NCBI GenBank assembly: GCA_021792795.1
Contig: JAJYUB010000025.1
Coordinates: 1 to 51,403 of the forward strand
From: Acidobacteriota bacterium
GTDB taxonomy: Bacteria > Acidobacteriota > Terriglobia > Terriglobales > Acidobacteriaceae
Reading direction: 5' to 3'
DNA: 51,403 bases
Below are positions 1 through 7,647 of the stretch, piece by piece. Position numbers and translations under genes: made by a program. The stretch's first letter is position 1; each line of letters starts with the position of its first letter. The notes under the pieces are model-generated. The model made no database searches. It worked only from the letters and a program-made list of their open reading frames with translations, and had not been told where the DNA came from.

Positions 1-2
1 CG

Positions 3-245
3 TCTCCCGGCGCGTGGCCGAAAGAGGCGATGCGGGAAAAGTTGCGAACCGAGGCTGGCCGCGCCGTGTACAAGATGCGCAAGGCGATCGTCGAGCCGGT
101 CTTCGGACAGATCAAGGAACAGCGCGGTTTTCGCCGCTTCAGCTTGCGTGGCAAAGAGAATGTCAGCCGCGAGTGGAAGCTGGCGTGCGCGGTCAGCAAC
201 CTGCTGAAGCTGTTCCGGGCCGGCGGGGTTTTGGAAATGGCATAA
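3..245 (+). CDS. IS transposase, C-terminal part (IS1182/DDE type), cut by window edge
   Basis: The reading frame is open from the window edge to a TAA at 243-245, leaving about 80 residues. The segment AVYKMRKAIVEPVFGQIKEQ followed by RGFRRFSLRG and a terminal SNLLKLF is typical of the C-terminal end of IS1182-like DDE transposases. There the glutamate of 'VEPVFGQIK' is the last acidic residue of the catalytic triad. The rest of the element lies to the left, so whether the transposase is intact cannot be seen. No clear terminal inverted repeat was found in the following 100 bases. Confidence 0.8.
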   Translation, partial: SPGAWPKEAMREKLRTEAGRAVYKMRKAIVEPVFGQIKEQRGFRRFSLRGKENVSREWKLACAVSNLLKLFRAGGVLEMA

Positions 246-608
246 AACGGCGGGGAATGAGGCCCGTTGAATCCGAAACGGCCCAGAAAGCTTGCTATAA
301 GCTACCAACGGGATACTGCCTGCGCTCCCCAATACGAACACCAGCTTTGCGAATCGCTGCATCGCCCTTGGCAAAATGCTATGCCCGACACACACCTAGA
401 ACACCCCAGTCAGCACCAGGCGCGTGTCGTCGTGCCACGGCCGACCGCGATTGTCCGTCCGGCGCTACCATCAAAGCCGCGCCGATTCCCACCACGCTAC
501 ATGCAGAGCAGGTTTACGCTCAACTGTATAGTATAGTACCGCGCGAGACATACACTAGTTGTGAGCCGAAGCAAGCGCGGCTCGATTCAGGATGACCAAA
601 CAAGCCTT
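246..608. other. Gene-free stretch after the transposase
   Basis: No convincing gene is visible. The short open frames here have no recognisable motif. Two overlapping TATAGT hexamers at 527-532 and 532-537 could form a -10 region for the gene that starts near 609, but no good -35 lies at the right distance. The stretch probably includes the unseen right end of the insertion sequence. Confidence 0.4.
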
Positions 609-1223
609 ATGAGCGGAAGACCCTGCACTTTCGACACGACCTTTCCCTACAACTGGCAAGTGGAATTCCTGGAAGGGCCGCCGCCGATTGCGCCCGCTCG
701 GCAATATGTCTACCCCAAGGTCGTGGAGGAAGTGGAGCGGGGGGCATTGCAGATTCTTCTCCGGCCTCGACCAAGGGCTGCGCCGGCGATGGCGACCTTC
801 GCTCTTGGGTTTGCCGATCCATCTCTGCCGCATGGTATCTGGAGTTGTCCGAGCCCGCAGCAACTAAGCGCGATAGCCGGGGGATACGCCTACATCGTCA
901 ACGCCGATAGCCCAGAGCAGTGGATGCAGATACCGTACCGGCCTGTCACCTGGGTCCACGCGGCGCCGGAACAGGAACTTCTCCTGTTCGCCAGCTTTCA
1001 CCGTTTCTGGGCCTTAGGTGTTGCGGGCAAAGCATGGGAAACATCTCGACTGACGTGGGAAGGGTTGCGTGTGACGGGAATCAATGGTCAACAATTGCAA
1101 GGTTTCGGATGGGACCTGGATTCCGATGCCGAGGTTCCATTTACGGTGGATCTGACGACAGGGCAACATATCGGAGGCGCGGGGCCAGCCGCTGGAAGAG
1201 AGGGTGGAACTGGTCGGGAATAA
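609..1223 (+). CDS. Unrecognised protein, about 204 aa
   Basis: I do not recognise a family. The product is soluble in appearance, with no signal peptide or membrane segment, and is rich in aromatic residues: WQVEFLEG near the start, then QIPYRPVTWVHAAPEQELLLF and FHRFWALG in the middle, and GWDLD near the C-terminus. The steady hydrophobic pattern suggests a real folded protein. I prefer the ATG at 609; an in-frame start at 561 is possible but would add an atypical Ser/Arg/Gln-rich leader. The last 15 residues are Gly-rich and probably disordered. It stands alone, convergent with the secreted protein gene downstream. Its position beside an insertion sequence fits an accessory gene. Confidence 0.6.
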   Translation: MSGRPCTFDTTFPYNWQVEFLEGPPPIAPARQYVYPKVVEEVERGALQILLRPRPRAAPAMATFALGFADPSLPHGIWSCPSPQQLSAIAGGYAYIVNADSPEQWMQIPYRPVTWVHAAPEQELLLFASFHRFWALGVAGKAWETSRLTWEGLRVTGINGQQLQGFGWDLDSDAEVPFTVDLTTGQHIGGAGPAAGREGGTGRE

Positions 1224-1272
1224 AAAAGGCGGCGCAAGCGCGAAATGGCTCAAGCCGCACAGACAACGAAAA

Positions 1273-1968
1273 CTACTGGCCGGCGCGCAGCGAGGCTCTG
1301 GCCTCATTGGCGAGCGATGCCCGATAGTTGCTGAAGACCACTTCGCTACCCTGCGGACCATCCAAAAGCAGTCCGAAGCGCAGCGGTTCCTGCCAGTTGG
1401 TCAGCACCCGATTCGCCGCGGAATTCCCCAGGGGGTGCCATGCGCTGTCTCCCTGATGGCGCCAGAAGAAGCGTACGTCGGCCGCATCGCCGCCCGACAC
1501 TCGAAATTCGAACTGGGAGTCGGTATTGACGGGTTGACGAGCCAAGACTCTGGCGGAGTTCGGTTCCATCTGCCAAAGGACGATGCTGCCATCCCCGAGA
1601 CCGATGACCATCGCATGCTGCGCATCGCCCACCAGGCCCAGACCTGAGATGGAAGAAGTGCTCATCGGCGCGCGGGTCAGCAGAACTTCGGCGGTCGTGC
1701 CCGAAGCGTCCGCATCGCGGCTCAACAACACCGTGCTGCGTTTGCGCGATTTGATTCGCACTTGATTGCCCTTGAAGTGGAGCTTGGGGCTCTGACCGGG
1801 GAACGAATACCATCCGGCCTGCGTAGAGCCGTCGAAGACAACGGTCCGGACATGCCCCGTCGACCATCCACGGGCCTGCAGAGCAGCCGCCTGGGTTGCC
1901 GTCATGGATACAGCGCATAAGAACGGAACCGCCGAAACCGCAATACCGCGCAGAAAGTGAATTTTCAT
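1273..1968 (-). CDS. Secreted protein with concanavalin-like beta-sandwich features
   Basis: The 231-residue product begins MKIHFLRGIAVSAVPFLCAV and has a plausible signal peptide with cleavage near residue 24-28 (TQA/AALQA). The mature part has alternating beta-strand patterns. It ends with a stretch, PLRFGLLLDGPQGSEVVFSN, resembling the C-terminal beta-sandwich (DUF1349/GH43 C-terminal type, concanavalin-like) found in secreted carbohydrate-binding proteins. No catalytic residues can be assigned, so a binding or accessory role is a guess. The ATG at 1968 is chosen because GAGGG lies 8 bases upstream; a start 18 bases earlier would place this ribosome-binding site inside the gene. Confidence 0.65.
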   Translation of the reverse strand: MKIHFLRGIAVSAVPFLCAVSMTATQAAALQARGWSTGHVRTVVFDGSTQAGWYSFPGQSPKLHFKGNQVRIKSRKRSTVLLSRDADASGTTAEVLLTRAPMSTSSISGLGLVGDAQHAMVIGLGDGSIVLWQMEPNSARVLARQPVNTDSQFEFRVSGGDAADVRFFWRHQGDSAWHPLGNSAANRVLTNWQEPLRFGLLLDGPQGSEVVFSNYRASLANEARASLRAGQ

Positions 1969-1996
1969 CTGATCAACCCTCGTCATCTAGCCTCGA

Positions 1997-2035
1997 CCAA
2001 CGTTTCGTTGGAGTGAACCTAAGGTAGCTGGCTAC
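1997..2035 (-). promoter_or_regulatory. Paired dyads upstream of the secreted-protein gene
   Basis: Two short inverted repeats lie just upstream of the minus-strand start at 1968. CCAACG-TTT-CGTTGG spans 1997-2011 and GTAGC-TG-GCTAC spans 2024-2035. The first could form a small hairpin in the 5' leader; the second has the size of an operator. No regulator can be assigned. Confidence 0.3.
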
Positions 2036-2149
2036 TTACACCATAACAAGGAATTCGGTCACCGCACTTTAGTTATGCTAAGGTAACCCAAGTAATTGAC
2101 AGGTTCTAGAATGGGAACAAGGGCCGTACGAAAGTTCTTCAAAAGTTCT

Positions 2150-2740
2150 TCAATTGCCCCCCAAACTGCGGCGAGATTCCGCGTTTATATTGCAACGAAA
2201 GAAGGTTAGAGACGCTTCGCCTTGTTCGATCATGCGATAGGGCAGTAGCTTTGAGCCAACCTCTGGCAGGCAGAAACGTCGAGAATGTTCCACGATCACA
2301 AGGGCGCCGGCAGGGAGAATCGGGTGCTCTGCGAGAAAACCCAGGACTGTCCGATACGCTAGCTGATCTTTATAAGGGGGGTCAAAGAATATCAGATCCA
2401 GGTTGATTTTCTGCCGCAACAGCTTCCGGAGGAGAGGCATTGTGCCTGCGGGGTCGACAGTCGCCTGCTCGCGAATTTGAAGCCGGTCGAGGTTGCTGCG
2501 CAAGATTTCAAGCGGCACTTTGGCGTTTTCCGCGAAGTACACCTGGCGCGCTCCGCGGCTCAAAGCCTCGATTCCGACCGCCCCAGTGCCGGCAAACAAG
2601 TCTGCAAAGACGGCGTCCTGAATGTGGGGAGCGATGATATTGAACAGCGTTTCACGCAGCCGATCACTGGTGGGACGAGTGTTTCTCCCTTTTGGGGAGT
2701 CGAGCGGCTGCGAACGGAATTTGCCTGCGATGACGCGCAT
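2150..2740 (-). CDS. rsmD: 16S rRNA (guanine(966)-N2)-methyltransferase
   Basis: The 196-residue product matches RsmD from end to end. It starts MRVIAGKFRSQPL, a form typical of the family, followed by RPTSDRLRETLFNII. The SAM-binding motif I is DLFAGTGAVGIEALSRGA (about residues 47-64). The catalytic N6/N2-methyltransferase motif is FFDPPYKD (about residues 118-125). The enzyme methylates G966 of 16S rRNA on the assembled 30S particle. It is divergent from the membrane protease-like gene at 2877, with about 136 bp between them. Length and motifs are those of a functional enzyme. Confidence 0.95.
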   Translation of the reverse strand: MRVIAGKFRSQPLDSPKGRNTRPTSDRLRETLFNIIAPHIQDAVFADLFAGTGAVGIEALSRGARQVYFAENAKVPLEILRSNLDRLQIREQATVDPAGTMPLLRKLLRQKINLDLIFFDPPYKDQLAYRTVLGFLAEHPILPAGALVIVEHSRRFCLPEVGSKLLPYRMIEQGEASLTFFRCNINAESRRSLGGN

Positions 2741-2876
2741 TTATTTCGGCGACCCTGCCCATTATTTCTGGCACTGAACGGATTTTGCCCACGCCCGTAC
2801 ATGCTTTTTCTTACATAGTTCCTTTGTCTCGGGAAGCGCAGGGCAACTGCATCTACAATACTGGAGAGGCTTCGAC

Positions 2877-3986
2877 ATGCGCGGTTGGTCCATCCCGATG
2901 GGGCGTTTGCTGGGCGTGGAGATTCGCCTGCACTTTTTCTTCGCGCTATTGCTGGGTCTCTCCTTGTTGTACACGGGGATGAGCGGTATGGCAGCAATTC
3001 GCGGCGTCTCGCTGTGGCTGTTGCTGCTGGGGATTGTTGGATTGCGTGAACTGGCCCGCGCCATCGCGTGTGCCTACCATGGGCTGGAAATACGCAGCGT
3101 GCTGCTGCTTCCAATCGGTGGGCTACCTTCCTACGCAACGCCGGAGTCAGTCGAACATGCCTCTGAAGGAAGCGCCCAGCTTGCGCTGGCGATGGCGGGG
3201 CCAATCACAAATTTTGTGGCGGCGTTCGTGTTGCTGGGCTTTATTGTGGGAGTTTCACCCAGCGTCTCGGTGCTGGCAAAACCGTGGGTGAGCGCCGAGC
3301 ATCTGCTACGTAGCGCTTTCTGGCTGAACATTTTCCTCGCTGGGGTGAATCTGTTGCCTGCGTACCCGCTGGATGCGGGCCGGTTGATGCGCGGCAATTT
3401 TTCGCGTTCACAGGGAGCGCTCAAAGGCACCCGCGCCGCCTCCGGTGTGGGCCAGGCGATTGCGCTGGCATTGTTCGTCGCAGGCGTGGTCATGCAAAGT
3501 CCTTGGCTGCTGCTGGCGGGCTTTTTCATTTTTGTGGGCGCGCAGTTGGAAGACCAGGGCCTGGTCTTTCAATCTGTCGTCGATACGGTGCGGATGCGCG
3601 ATATTATGTTGACGGATTTTGCGTGCCTTTCGGCCTCCGACACGCTGGAGGATGCGATCTGCAAATCCATCCACAATCTGCAGGACGACTTTCCGGTGCT
3701 GCGCGGCGGGTTGCTAGTTGGAGTGGTTTCGCGGCAGCGGATACTGGAGACCTTACAGATCGACGGCAATGGCTATGTTCAGTCCATTATGTCGCGCGGG
3801 TTCCAGGTGGCGCAGCCGGAAGATTCGCTCGGAGCCACCTTTCGCCGCATCAATGCGGGACGCGGGCTTTCGCTGGTTCCCGTGGTCGACGGCGAGCAGA
3901 TTGTCGGCATCGTGACCCTGCAGAACCTGATGCACAGCATGGGATTGCTGGCGGAAAGCCGACGACTGCAACAGCAGTCCTCTTGA
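2877..3986 (+). CDS. Site-2-protease-like membrane protein with two CBS domains; metal-binding histidines replaced
   Basis: The 369-residue product has the fold signature of M50 site-2 proteases: about five to six membrane segments (residues 12-34, 42-66, 102-127, 143-165, 190-226) followed by two CBS domains (about 238-296 and 303-360). The second metal-ligand motif is partly kept, NLLPAYPLDAGR with D166, although the usual DGG reads DAG. The first motif, normally HExxH, reads R57-E-L-A-R61: the catalytic Glu stays but both zinc-binding histidines are arginine. It therefore looks like an inactive S2P relative that may bind rather than cut membrane substrates, with CBS domains sensing an adenine nucleotide. 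GGAGAGG at 2862-2868 supports the ATG at 2877. The gene is followed 7 bases later by rsmI and is probably co-transcribed with it. Confidence 0.8.
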   Translation: MRGWSIPMGRLLGVEIRLHFFFALLLGLSLLYTGMSGMAAIRGVSLWLLLLGIVGLRELARAIACAYHGLEIRSVLLLPIGGLPSYATPESVEHASEGSAQLALAMAGPITNFVAAFVLLGFIVGVSPSVSVLAKPWVSAEHLLRSAFWLNIFLAGVNLLPAYPLDAGRLMRGNFSRSQGALKGTRAASGVGQAIALALFVAGVVMQSPWLLLAGFFIFVGAQLEDQGLVFQSVVDTVRMRDIMLTDFACLSASDTLEDAICKSIHNLQDDFPVLRGGLLVGVVSRQRILETLQIDGNGYVQSIMSRGFQVAQPEDSLGATFRRINAGRGLSLVPVVDGEQIVGIVTLQNLMHSMGLLAESRRLQQQSS

Positions 3987-3993
3987 AATCCTA

Positions 3994-4917
3994 ATGGCAA
4001 GAGGCAAGCAGGGCGCGAAGGAACTATCTTCGACAACGGAGGGTGGGACGGCAAAGCCGCTTCCGCCTGGACTCTATATTGTTGCTACGCCGATTGGAAA
4101 CCTGGAAGACATTACATTCCGGGCGTTGCGCGTTTTGCGCAGCGTCGACTGGATTGCGTGCGAAGATACGCGCCAGGCACAAAAACTGCTTTCGCATTTT
4201 GGCATTGCCGTGCCGACGGTAAGTTGCCACGCCCATAATGAACGCCAACGCGCGGAAGAATTGATCGCGGAATTAGAGGGCGGGGCACGCATCGCGTTGG
4301 TTTCGGATGCTGGAATGCCGTGTATTTCCGATCCAGGAGCGCATCTGGTGGCGCAGGCGGCGGCTGCGGGAATTCCGGTGATCCCGATTCCCGGCGCGTC
4401 GGCCGTGGTATCGGCGTTGGCTGCATCGGGCCTCGACACAACATCGTTTCTGTTTGTTGGATTTCCGCCCCCACGCCCCGGAGAACGGCGCAGTTTCTTT
4501 GAAACACTTCGCGCCGAGCGAGCGACACTGATTTTCTACGAAGCTCCGCACAGGGTAGTGGAATCGCTGCGGGATGCGGTGCGAATTTTTGGGCCAGAGC
4601 GAAGGGCGGTGCTGGCCCGCGAGATCACCAAGATCCATGAAGAATTTTTGCGCGGCACGTTGCGGGATCTGGATGTCAGTTGCGCGGGCCGTGACTTAAT
4701 GCGGGGAGAGATGACGTTGCTGGTGGCCGGGGCCAATCCGGCTGAGTTCGCAGCCGCCGGAGCAGCGCCCGCGAGCGATCTTCGCGATGCCATGGCTGTT
4801 TATCGTGGACAAGGGTTGGACGAGCAAGCCGCTCTGAAACGTGTCGCCCGCGATCGCGGAGTGTCGAAAAGCGAAGTTTATCGAGAATGGCAGCGCGAGC
4901 AAGGCCGACGCAAATAA
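3994..4917 (+). CDS. rsmI: 16S rRNA (cytidine(1402)-2'-O)-methyltransferase
   Basis: The 307-residue product is a tetrapyrrole-methylase-fold protein. The family signature GLYIVATPIGNLEDITFRAL appears near residues 28-47, CEDTRQAQKLLSHF follows, and SDAGMPCISDPG (about 105-116) and PGASAVVSALAASG (about 133-146) form the SAM pocket. RsmI 2'-O-methylates C1402 at the ribosomal decoding centre. The C-terminal helical region (SKSEVYREWQREQG) is also typical. The N-terminal 25 residues are extra and rich in Lys/Gly/Ser. The gene begins 7 bases after the previous stop, suggesting an operon. Confidence 0.95.
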   Translation: MARGKQGAKELSSTTEGGTAKPLPPGLYIVATPIGNLEDITFRALRVLRSVDWIACEDTRQAQKLLSHFGIAVPTVSCHAHNERQRAEELIAELEGGARIALVSDAGMPCISDPGAHLVAQAAAAGIPVIPIPGASAVVSALAASGLDTTSFLFVGFPPPRPGERRSFFETLRAERATLIFYEAPHRVVESLRDAVRIFGPERRAVLAREITKIHEEFLRGTLRDLDVSCAGRDLMRGEMTLLVAGANPAEFAAAGAAPASDLRDAMAVYRGQGLDEQAALKRVARDRGVSKSEVYREWQREQGRRK

Positions 4918-5042
4918 ACCTCTTCGGCTGTTTGCAGGAGTTGACAGGGTCACTCCATATCAGGGCATGGGCCGACGAGAAGCACACAAGCGCTACCCAC
5001 ACTTTCTAAAAGTTGGCGTATCGAGTTGGGTCTCCTCTGAAT

Positions 5043-5057
5043 CCGCAAGACTTGCGG
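5043..5057. repeat. Perfect 7-bp inverted repeat
   Basis: CCGCAAG-A-CTTGCGG is a perfect dyad with a single central base. With a 1-base centre it is more likely a protein-binding dyad or chance palindrome than an RNA hairpin. It lies about 130 bases after rsmI. Confidence 0.35.
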
Positions 5058-5400
5058 CGAGCACTTACCAAGGTAGAGTTGCTCAATGTCTTTCGAGTCT
5101 GAATGCCCTACAAAGCCGAAGCGCTTTCCTTGCTTGTGCCAATTGACATGTCTGGGTGGGACTTCATGGAAATGGATCTTACTGACGGGGGCCATTCGTC
5201 TGCCTCTAACACTCCGACTACGACGCCCTTTGACACGGCCATCGCATACTCGCTCGGCCCGTTCTGCCTTTGCGGGATGGATCTTCCACGAATAGCGAGC
5301 CGCATCATAATGTGCCGATTAATTCGTGTGTCTTGTTAATGCAGGCCAGCGCGATAAAGAATTTCTCCTGAAGGTGTATAGCGTGGAAAAAGAAGCTCCA

Positions 5401-5428
5401 CGCAGCCTTTCCTTAAAGAAAGGTTGCG
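5401..5428. repeat. 11-bp hairpin in the rsmI-def convergent region
   Basis: CGCAGCCTTTC (5401-5411) pairs with GAAAGGTTGCG (5418-5428) around a 6-base loop, CTTAAA, with one G-T pair. The stem is long enough for a stable RNA hairpin in either orientation. No run of T follows on either strand, so a classical Rho-independent terminator is not supported. Confidence 0.45.
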
Positions 5429-5595
5429 CGAAACCATCTCCGCCACTCTACAGCATCAGGAGAAATGCCCTAGACACTACACCAGCGGTGCTCTTGTCGA
5501 TTCCAGCAGACGAAAAACTGTTGCGGAGAAACTCATTTTGCGCAGCCACATTTCTCTCTGCAACGGTAATTCACCGTCGTCGGGTTTGAAGTGTA

Positions 5596-6162
5596 TCAGC
5601 CTCCAGATGCGCGATTTTTCCAGTGGCGCTGATAGTTTTCCAGCGTTGAAAACGTCTGGCTCTGCATGCGATTGATGTAGATTTTTCCATGCAGATGATC
5701 GATCTCATGCTGCAGAATGCGCGCATACCATCCCTTCGCTTCGATGACTCGGGGCTTGCCATGGTGATCGAGACAGGTGACGCGAACCGAGCGCGACCGT
5801 GGAACCTCCGCCATAAATCCCGGCAGGCTGAGGCAGCCTTCAAAAAAGGAAACCTGCGAATCCGAAAGCAGTTCAATCTGCGGATTGATCAGCACGTGGA
5901 AGTCGACGGGCACGCGTTCTCTTTCCTTCAACTCGGCTTCCGTCGCCGCCTTGTGATATTCCGCCCGATCTTCAATCACGGCCAGGTTCAGAGGTTGACC
6001 AATCTGCGGCGCTGCCAATCCAACTCCAGGCGCGTCTCGCAGCGTCTCGCGCATATGCTCAATCAAGTCCTGGATCGCAGGGCTGCAAATGTCTTTCGGC
6101 GCGATCGCACACGGTGTTTGCCGCAACACGGGATGTCCAACTTGAACGATCTTGAGCAGCAT
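5596..6162 (-). CDS. def: Peptide deformylase
   Basis: The 188-residue product has all three peptide deformylase motifs. GVGLAAPQIG is at residues 46-55. EGCLSLPG gives the metal-binding Cys110. QHEIDHLHG gives His152 and His156 with catalytic Glu153. The enzyme removes the formyl group from the initiator methionine of nascent proteins at the ribosome exit, using Fe2+. It is divergent from the leader region of the trans-sulfuration genes. A loop of about 20 residues (around 67-86, charged) between motifs 1 and 2 is somewhat longer than in E. coli Def. Confidence 0.96.
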   Translation of the reverse strand: MLLKIVQVGHPVLRQTPCAIAPKDICSPAIQDLIEHMRETLRDAPGVGLAAPQIGQPLNLAVIEDRAEYHKAATEAELKERERVPVDFHVLINPQIELLSDSQVSFFEGCLSLPGFMAEVPRSRSVRVTCLDHHGKPRVIEAKGWYARILQHEIDHLHGKIYINRMQSQTFSTLENYQRHWKNRASGG

Positions 6163-6225
6163 TTTCCCTGCAATTCTTCCGATCGGACGTGGAGTTCGGC
6201 CATCGGAATCGCATTCTTCCTATGC

Positions 6226-6231
6226 TACAAT
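6226..6231 (+). promoter_or_regulatory. Possible -10 element for the methionine/cysteine gene leader
   Basis: TACAAT at 6226-6231 is a 5-of-6 match to the sigma-70 -10 consensus and lies 40 bases before the candidate leader ORF. No convincing -35 is seen 16-18 bases upstream, so the promoter may need an activator or may be wrongly assigned. Confidence 0.3.
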
Positions 6232-6270
6232 TTAGCAACTTCTTTGGTAGTGGAGTTCTGCCGAGTGACG

Positions 6271-6342
6271 ATGATTCAACTTTCTCGAATGTATATGGCC
6301 ATGCGCGCCCCAGGCGGTCGCAGGCCAGCTTCAGAAGTCTGA
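6271..6342 (+). CDS. Candidate Met-rich leader peptide, 23 codons
   Basis: A short open frame begins ATG at 6271 and ends TGA at 6340-6342. It encodes MIQLSRMYMAM and then a Pro/Gly/Arg-rich tail. Methionine codons fall at positions 1, 7, 9 and 11, a strong local enrichment immediately before a gene for methionine/cysteine metabolism. Codons 13-16 coincide with the 5' arm of a 10-bp stem (6308-6317). A ribosome slowed at the Met codons at 6295-6303 would cover that arm. This is the arrangement of a translation-dependent attenuator, but it is an inference. The ribosome-binding site is weak (GAG at 6263-6265). Confidence 0.4.
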   Translation: MIQLSRMYMAMRAPGGRRPASEV

Positions 6343-6399
6343 GTTGTCCCGCTCAATCTTCATTCTGGCAGCCGCCTGGGGAATTCCCGCCACGGCCAG
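6308..6399 (+). promoter_or_regulatory. Structured leader with mutually exclusive hairpins (attenuator or riboswitch candidate)
   Basis: CCCCAGGCGG (6308-6317) pairs perfectly with CCGCCTGGGG (6372-6381). Inside it, GCCAG (6324-6328) pairs with CTGGC (6365-6369). The same CTGGC can instead pair with a second GCCAG at 6395-6399, enclosing the palindrome GGGAATTCCC (6379-6388). The two folds cannot coexist. No T-run follows, so control would be at translation or through Rho. The leader does not match the SAM-I, SAM-II or SAH riboswitch consensus sequences that I know. Confidence 0.45.
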
Positions 6400-6444
6400 T
6401 TTCTTCCCCGGAACCATTGCACCAGCCTGAATGGAGAGAGTGTT

Positions 6445-7647
6445 TTGAGCGCACCCGATTTAGATATTTCTACCGTCGCGATTCATGGCGGCCGATCGCT
6501 GGACTCTCACGCCAGTTCGATCCTGTTTCCTCTCTACCAGACCAGCACTTTCGTACACGACGCGGTCGGCGTCGACAAGGGATTTAGCTACTCGCGGGTG
6601 TCCAACCCAACTGTGGACGCGCTGGAAAAAGCAATTGGAGCGCTGGAAGGTACGCCTCCGGCCGTTTGCTTTCGGACCGGCATGGCCGCAGTGACTACGC
6701 TGTTTCTTTCCGTATTGAAAGCGGGCGATCACGCGGTGCTGACCGACGTCGTATATGGCGGCACTATGCGCCTGTTTCGCGAAGTGCTGGACCATCTCGG
6801 CATCACCGCATCGTTCGTGGACACTTCCGATCCAGCCAACGTTGAAGCTGCCATCAAGCCAACGACGCGTATTGTTTTTCTGGAGACGCCGGGCAATCCG
6901 ACGCTGAAGCTGACGGACATTGCCGCGGTCGCGGAGATTACTCGACGCCATTCGATTTTGCTGGGGGTCGACAATACGTTTCTGACGCCAGTTCTGCAGA
7001 ATGTTCTGCAACTGGGCGCGGACATTTCTCTGTTGTCGACAACGAAGTACATTGACGGCCATAACGCAACCGTCGGTGGCTCGTTGGCCACGCAGGACGA
7101 GACACTGCTGGAGCGGTTCCGGCTGATTCGCAAGACCATCGGCACCACGCAGGCGCCATTCGAGGCCTGGCTCACATTGCAAGGGATGAAGACGTTGCCT
7201 GCGCGATTGAAACTCCACTGCGAAAATGCAGAGGCCATCGCGCAGTGGCTCGAGAACAATCCAGCGGTTGCGCGGGTTTATTTTCCGGGACTCGCTTCCT
7301 GTCCGCAAAAAGCCTTGGCGGAAAAACAACAGGACGCGGCCGGCGGCATGATTGCCTTCGAGTTAAAGGCTGGCTACGACGCCACCATTCGCATGTTGAA
7401 CAGCGTGCAGCTTTGCTCGCGCGCGGAAAGTTTGGGAGGATTGGAAACTCTGATTACGCACCCAGCTTCGACAACCCACGCCGACCTTGGTCCAGAGTTG
7501 CGGCATACCCTCGGCATCACGGATGGTTTGGTTCGACTTTCGATCGGACTTGAAGCTCCGCAAGATATCATCCGCGATTTGGAGCAGGCATTCGCGGCGG
7601 CCGGATGCGATGCCGAAGCGAAAGAGGTTGACCATGAAGCTCGCTAG
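6445..7647 (+). CDS. Trans-sulfuration PLP enzyme (cystathionine gamma-synthase/lyase type)
   Basis: The 400-residue product belongs to the Cys/Met-metabolism PLP family. It has the substrate-loop YSRVSNPT (about 49-56), FRTGMAAVT (about 76-84), DVVYGGT with the PLP-stacking Tyr104, VDNTF with Asp176, and the PLP-binding lysine in STTKYIDGH (Lys201). The C-terminal RLSIGLE motif is present. Members make or cleave cystathionine or release methanethiol from methionine, and sequence alone does not separate these activities safely. The start is a TTG at 6445 with GGAGAG at 6433-6438. It overlaps the next gene, a paralogue, by 14 bases. The leader suggests control by methionine or a related signal. 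Confidence 0.9.
   Translation: MSAPDLDISTVAIHGGRSLDSHASSILFPLYQTSTFVHDAVGVDKGFSYSRVSNPTVDALEKAIGALEGTPPAVCFRTGMAAVTTLFLSVLKAGDHAVLTDVVYGGTMRLFREVLDHLGITASFVDTSDPANVEAAIKPTTRIVFLETPGNPTLKLTDIAAVAEITRRHSILLGVDNTFLTPVLQNVLQLGADISLLSTTKYIDGHNATVGGSLATQDETLLERFRLIRKTIGTTQAPFEAWLTLQGMKTLPARLKLHCENAEAIAQWLENNPAVARVYFPGLASCPQKALAEKQQDAAGGMIAFELKAGYDATIRMLNSVQLCSRAESLGGLETLITHPASTTHADLGPELRHTLGITDGLVRLSIGLEAPQDIIRDLEQAFAAAGCDAEAKEVDHEAR

Larger units (their letters stand above)
4918..5595. other. 680-bp gene-free convergent region
   Basis: This lies between the 3' ends of rsmI and def. Several short open frames exist on both strands, but none has a recognisable domain, a good ribosome-binding site or convincing amino-acid composition, and base composition is visibly more AT-rich than in the neighbours. 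Two strong inverted repeats, listed separately, are the only structure seen. It may be decayed DNA or an unrecognised small RNA locus. Confidence 0.4.

Noticed and set aside
6240-6444. Known SAM or SAH riboswitch upstream of the trans-sulfuration genes
   Set aside because: The conserved core sequences of SAM-I, SAM-II and SAH classes as I know them are not present; only a novel or leader-peptide mechanism is suggested.
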